A stretch of DNA of 17,000 bases. It comes from Flavobacteriales bacterium UBA1993 (GTDB lineage: Bacteria > Bacteroidota > Bacteroidia > Flavobacteriales_G > Salibacteraceae). The position numbers were made by a program, and so were the translations under genes. The DNA lies in the NCBI GenBank assembly GCA_002336485.1, contig DDCZ01000040.1, forward strand, positions 642-17,641, in the 5' to 3' direction. The notes under the pieces were generated by a model. The model saw nothing but the letters and a program-made list of their open reading frames with translations, made no database searches and was not told the origin of the DNA. Positions 14,412 through 17,000 of this stretch are shown piece after piece (the first letter of the stretch is position 1; the number at the start of each line of letters is the position of its first letter).

Positions 14412-15472
14412 TGATACTTCAAAAAGGCCAAGGCGCTCAAATTAACCCACACAACAAGTTCAACATTCACACTACTGAGCGTGAAAGTTCGTATCAAAAC
14501 TACCTCCAACAAGAAGGAGAAGAAGAGGTGTCGAAGCTCGAGGTGATTGAGACTTTTCCTAAAACTGTGGTCAATAAAGTTCCCAGCCCTGACATCCCCA
14601 TGGATTGGTCCTTAAACCCATATCAAGGCTGCGAACATGGCTGTGCCTATTGTTATGCCCGAGTAACGCACGAGTTTTGGGGTTACAGCGCAGGCGTGGA
14701 TTTTGAACGTAAGATACTGGTCAAGAAAAATGCCGCTAAGCTGCTCGAAGCACGCTTGTCTTCCAAGAGCTGGGAGGCTTCACCCATTGTGCTTAGTGGC
14801 AATACGGATTGCTATCAACCCCTTGAGCGCAAGCTGGAAATAACCAGAGAATGCCTCGAGGTGTTTTTGAAATACAAGCATCCCGTTGGGATCATCACAA
14901 AGAACGCGCTCATTCAACGTGACTTAGACATCATCAAGGAACTTCAAGAGCTCAATCTCATTCAAGTGGTAGTGAGCGTAACCACGCTCGATGACAACCT
15001 GAGACGTTTAATGGAACCACGAACTGCCAGCGTTAAGCGGAGATTGCAAACCATTGAGAAGCTCAGTAAGCTCGGAGTGCCAGTGACCGTTAACATGGCT
15101 CCAATCATTCCTGGGTTAAATAGCCATGAAGTCTTTGACCTGCTGGCTCAGGTCAAGAATGCAGGTGCCATTGATGCCAACTACACCATGATTCGATTAA
15201 ACGGACCCATCGCAGATGTGTTTACAGATTGGATTCAGAGATACTTTCCAGATAGAGCAGATAAAGTCATCAATCAAATCACGTCCGTACACAATGGGTC
15301 TCTTGGAAATAGCCTATTTGGAAAACGCATGCGCGGCTCTGGTAGAATCGCAGAGCACATTGACACAACGTTCAAACTGGCGCGTAAAAACACCTTTGGC
15401 TCGGTCCCAAAGATTAAGCTAGACACAACGAAGTTTAGGAAATACTCCAAAGGTCAGCTTGAATTGTTCTAA
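14411..15472 (+). CDS. PA0069-family radical SAM protein (spore photoproduct lyase-like)
   Basis: 353 residues. The iron-sulfur motif CEHGCAYC has Cys74, Cys78 and Cys81 for a 4Fe-4S cluster with S-adenosylmethionine. The N-terminus KGQGAQINPHNKFN and the block NPYQGCEHGCAYCYAR are typical of the PA0069 group, which is related to spore photoproduct lyase. Downstream blocks VLSGNTDCYQPLE and VVVSVTTLDDNLRRLMEPRT are also characteristic. The family reaction is not established; a role in DNA or nucleotide repair is often suggested from similarity. ATG at 14411 is supported by the conserved N-terminus. It sits 78 bases after dnaE behind a strong hairpin, so it may share a damage-related context with dinB-dnaE. 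Confidence 0.87.
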   Translation: MILQKGQGAQINPHNKFNIHTTERESSYQNYLQQEGEEEVSKLEVIETFPKTVVNKVPSPDIPMDWSLNPYQGCEHGCAYCYARVTHEFWGYSAGVDFERKILVKKNAAKLLEARLSSKSWEASPIVLSGNTDCYQPLERKLEITRECLEVFLKYKHPVGIITKNALIQRDLDIIKELQELNLIQVVVSVTTLDDNLRRLMEPRTASVKRRLQTIEKLSKLGVPVTVNMAPIIPGLNSHEVFDLLAQVKNAGAIDANYTMIRLNGPIADVFTDWIQRYFPDRADKVINQITSVHNGSLGNSLFGKRMRGSGRIAEHIDTTFKLARKNTFGSVPKIKLDTTKFRKYSKGQLELF

Positions 15473-15575
15473 GCAAGTGTGGCCGCAACAACATAATTGA
15501 TGGATTTGTCGTTCAGGTTGGAATTCAGTGGCATTACTCGAATCGTTGTATTTTGCACACATCTAAACATTGGAC

Positions 15576-15914
15576 ATGCGCAAAACACTCTTGGTACTCG
15601 TGATTCTCTCTGGACTATTTGTTTCCTGCGGAAAAGAAAAGATTGATGAACATCCTGCCTTTGTGGGCACTTGGGAAGGTTTTGATGAGCTGTTTCGTTT
15701 TTACACGATCGAAATATCACCCAGCGGCGATGCCTATTATTATCGTGAAGGTATTGCATGGGTTGAGCGATCCGGAGATTTTAAAATGATGGGTAACGGC
15801 GAAAAAGTGAAAATAGCGGGAAAGAAAATGGATGTGTTAAAATATCCGACCAATGATTCGGCAAATTATTGGACCATGCAGTTGGATGACATCGTTTTAG
15901 AAACTTGGAAATAG
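15576..15914 (+). CDS. Small lipocalin-like lipoprotein
   Basis: 112 residues from ATG at 15576 (a TTG six bases earlier is less likely). The signal peptide MRKTLLVLVILSGLFVSC has a lipobox with Cys18. The mature part FVGTWEGFDE then alternating strands YTIEISPSGDAYYYRE, ERSGDFKMMG and MQLDDIVLETWK looks like a small beta-barrel of the lipocalin-like type: the G-T-W start is usual, but the assignment is weak. It is followed after 5 bases by the FGE-fold gene, so they are likely one operon. The TTTG-like and TATTTTG elements upstream fit the promoter consensus poorly. Confidence 0.65.
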   Translation: MRKTLLVLVILSGLFVSCGKEKIDEHPAFVGTWEGFDELFRFYTIEISPSGDAYYYREGIAWVERSGDFKMMGNGEKVKIAGKKMDVLKYPTNDSANYWTMQLDDIVLETWK

Positions 15915-15919
15915 AGAAA

Positions 15920-16732
15920 ATGAAAATTAGTCAATACATACTGCTGGCCTGTTGGGTGTTTCTGCTATCGGCTGCACAAAAGGAAACCGATTTCTCAAAG
16001 ATCTTACCCGGCGTGTTGAAGGTTACAGAAAATGTGTATTACGACGAAGTAGAGGTCACCAATCTATATTGGTTGGAATACTTGTACTGGACCAAAAAGG
16101 AATTTGGAGATGGCTCTTCTGAATACATGAAAGTTTATCCTGACACCAATGTATGGAAGGAAAAGCTCTCATATAATCTTCCGTATGCGAAATATTACCT
16201 GCGGCACGAGGCTTATCGCTCATACCCAGTTGTTGGGGTGAGTTGGGAGCAAGCGCGAGACTACTGTACTTGGCGTACCGCCCGAGTTAAAGAGGCGCTC
16301 GAGGAACAAGGTAAGCGAGACAAAGCACCATTGTATTTCGAGTATCGACTGCCAACTTTGGCGGAATGGAATATGATGTATGCGTCGGTTAAGGACTTAC
16401 CAATTAGAATTGGCGAAGAAGGAAAAGCCAAGTTTCAAGGGTTATATCGCTTCAATATGAAGCGTGGTCAAGGAGATTCAATGGGTGTTGCCGGAAAACT
16501 AAATGACAACGCTGATGTAACTGCCCCGACAAAGAGCTATTGGCCAAATGACTTTGGGTTATACAACATCAAAGGCAACGTAAGCGAGTGGCTCATGGAC
16601 GAAAACAAGCACGTTGGTGGCGCATGGAACACATTAATGGATGATGATGTTTCCACACCAATCGAATTATACGGATCTGCGGCTAATGTGGGCTTTCGTT
16701 GCGTTTGTGAGATCGCAACAGAGGCGCCTTAA
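15920..16732 (+). CDS. GldK/GldJ-like FGE-sulfatase-domain exported protein
   Basis: 270 residues from ATG at 15920, with a signal peptide (MKISQYILLACWVFLLSAAQ) that lacks a clear lipobox. The formylglycine-generating-enzyme (SUMF1) fold is shown by EVTNLYWLEYLYW, YPVVGVSWEQARDYCTWR, YRLPTLAEWNMMY, FGLYNIKGNVSEWLMD and VGFRC. The block VYPDTNVWKEKLSYNLPYAK, followed by a YYLRHEAY segment, is the style seen in GldK and GldJ, T9SS/gliding proteins built on the same fold. It is shorter than those (about 450-560 residues), so it is a paralog rather than GldK itself. The catalytic cysteines of true FGE were not recognised, so a structural role is likely. The stop overlaps the archaemetzincin-like start (TAATG). 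Confidence 0.78.
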   Translation: MKISQYILLACWVFLLSAAQKETDFSKILPGVLKVTENVYYDEVEVTNLYWLEYLYWTKKEFGDGSSEYMKVYPDTNVWKEKLSYNLPYAKYYLRHEAYRSYPVVGVSWEQARDYCTWRTARVKEALEEQGKRDKAPLYFEYRLPTLAEWNMMYASVKDLPIRIGEEGKAKFQGLYRFNMKRGQGDSMGVAGKLNDNADVTAPTKSYWPNDFGLYNIKGNVSEWLMDENKHVGGAWNTLMDDDVSTPIELYGSAANVGFRCVCEIATEAP

Positions 16733-17000
16733 TGCGCATTCACCAAAATATTTTAGCGCTTCTAATTGCGGTTGTTATTTGCAGCTGTAACCACAAAGCC
16801 TCAAAAATCGGGGTGCAACCTTTTATTGGGGCCGACCCGATCGCTGTTGAAACGATCACAAGCGCACTTTCAGATGTGTATGGGATACAGGTGGTTGTGC
16901 TGCCCGAAATAGAAATGCCCGAAGGCAGTTTTATTAACGTCAAATCGCCGAGATATCGAGCAGATTCCATCATTGCTTGGCTTCGAGATCATAAAGCGGC
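16732..17000 (+). CDS. Archaemetzincin-like lipoprotein (N-terminal part, cut by window end)
   Basis: 89 full codons are visible from ATG at 16732, which shares one base with the preceding stop. The signal peptide MRIHQNILALLIAVVICSC has its lipidated cysteine at Cys19. The mature start IGVQPFIGADPIAVETITSA, then the hydrophobic run VVVLPEIEMPEGSF and SPRYRADSIIAWLRDH, fits the N-terminal region of peptidase family M54 (archaemetzincin), where a P-x-x-R-x-R-Y-R-A-D-x-I segment precedes the catalytic domain. The zinc motif HExxHxxGxxH-C-x4-CxM would lie beyond the window, so activity cannot be judged. Bacterial M54 proteins are often cytoplasmic; a lipid-anchored form coupled to a GldK/J-like gene is unusual. 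Confidence 0.65.
   Translation, partial: MRIHQNILALLIAVVICSCNHKASKIGVQPFIGADPIAVETITSALSDVYGIQVVVLPEIEMPEGSFINVKSPRYRADSIIAWLRDHKA

Noticed and set aside
15920..16732. Active formylglycine-generating enzyme
   Set aside because: The catalytic cysteine arrangement of true FGE was not recognised and the sequence style is that of GldK/GldJ.

Overview
The window is most likely from a marine or aquatic Bacteroidota genome (Flavobacteriales or a relative). The reasons are GldM- and GldK/GldJ-like domains, a short second DnaE beside a Y-family polymerase, many small lipoproteins, a TTTG-N20-TAGGTTTG promoter of the Bacteroidota sigma-A type, and no clear Shine-Dalgarno sites. It reads as chromosomal DNA with accessory character. 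No rRNA, tRNA, CRISPR array or transposase was seen, and no gene-free stretch exceeds 300 bases.

Layout. (1) 1-2561, minus strand: an exported protein, cut by the window edge, that joins a GldM C-terminal-like region to a CX5R protein phosphatase; it lies downstream of a helical-repeat hypothetical protein. (2) 2725-5551, plus strand: a DUF2339 multi-pass membrane protein overlapped by 4 bases by a CREST-type (alkaline ceramidase-like) membrane hydrolase, then a small cysteine-rich lipoprotein. (3) 5570-8939, minus strand: a three-gene overlapping set (single-TM protein, three-TM protein, and a lipoprotein that looks like a stand-alone GldM N-terminal domain), and further upstream a DUF4442 hotdog protein, a small membrane protein broken by two compensating frameshifts, and a GIY-YIG nuclease. 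(4) 9164-14332, plus strand: dinB and a short dnaE, a likely two-polymerase translesion module. The interval between them is filled from the dinB stop to the dnaE start by a repeat cassette carrying a DUF559 (Vsr-like) nuclease gene. (5) 14411-15472: a PA0069-type radical SAM protein whose start codon sits at the end of a perfect 14-bp-arm hairpin. (6) 15576-17000: a close-packed set of lipocalin-like lipoprotein, GldK/GldJ-like FGE-sulfatase-fold protein and an archaemetzincin-like lipoprotein cut by the window end.

The two strongest leads are the DUF559 cassette with paired structured repeats inside the mutagenesis locus, and the scattered GldM parts: a C-terminal half fused to a phosphatase and an N-terminal half as a lipoprotein. 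A GldK/J-like protein lies in the same 17 kb. All family assignments come from reading motifs by eye; no database search was run.
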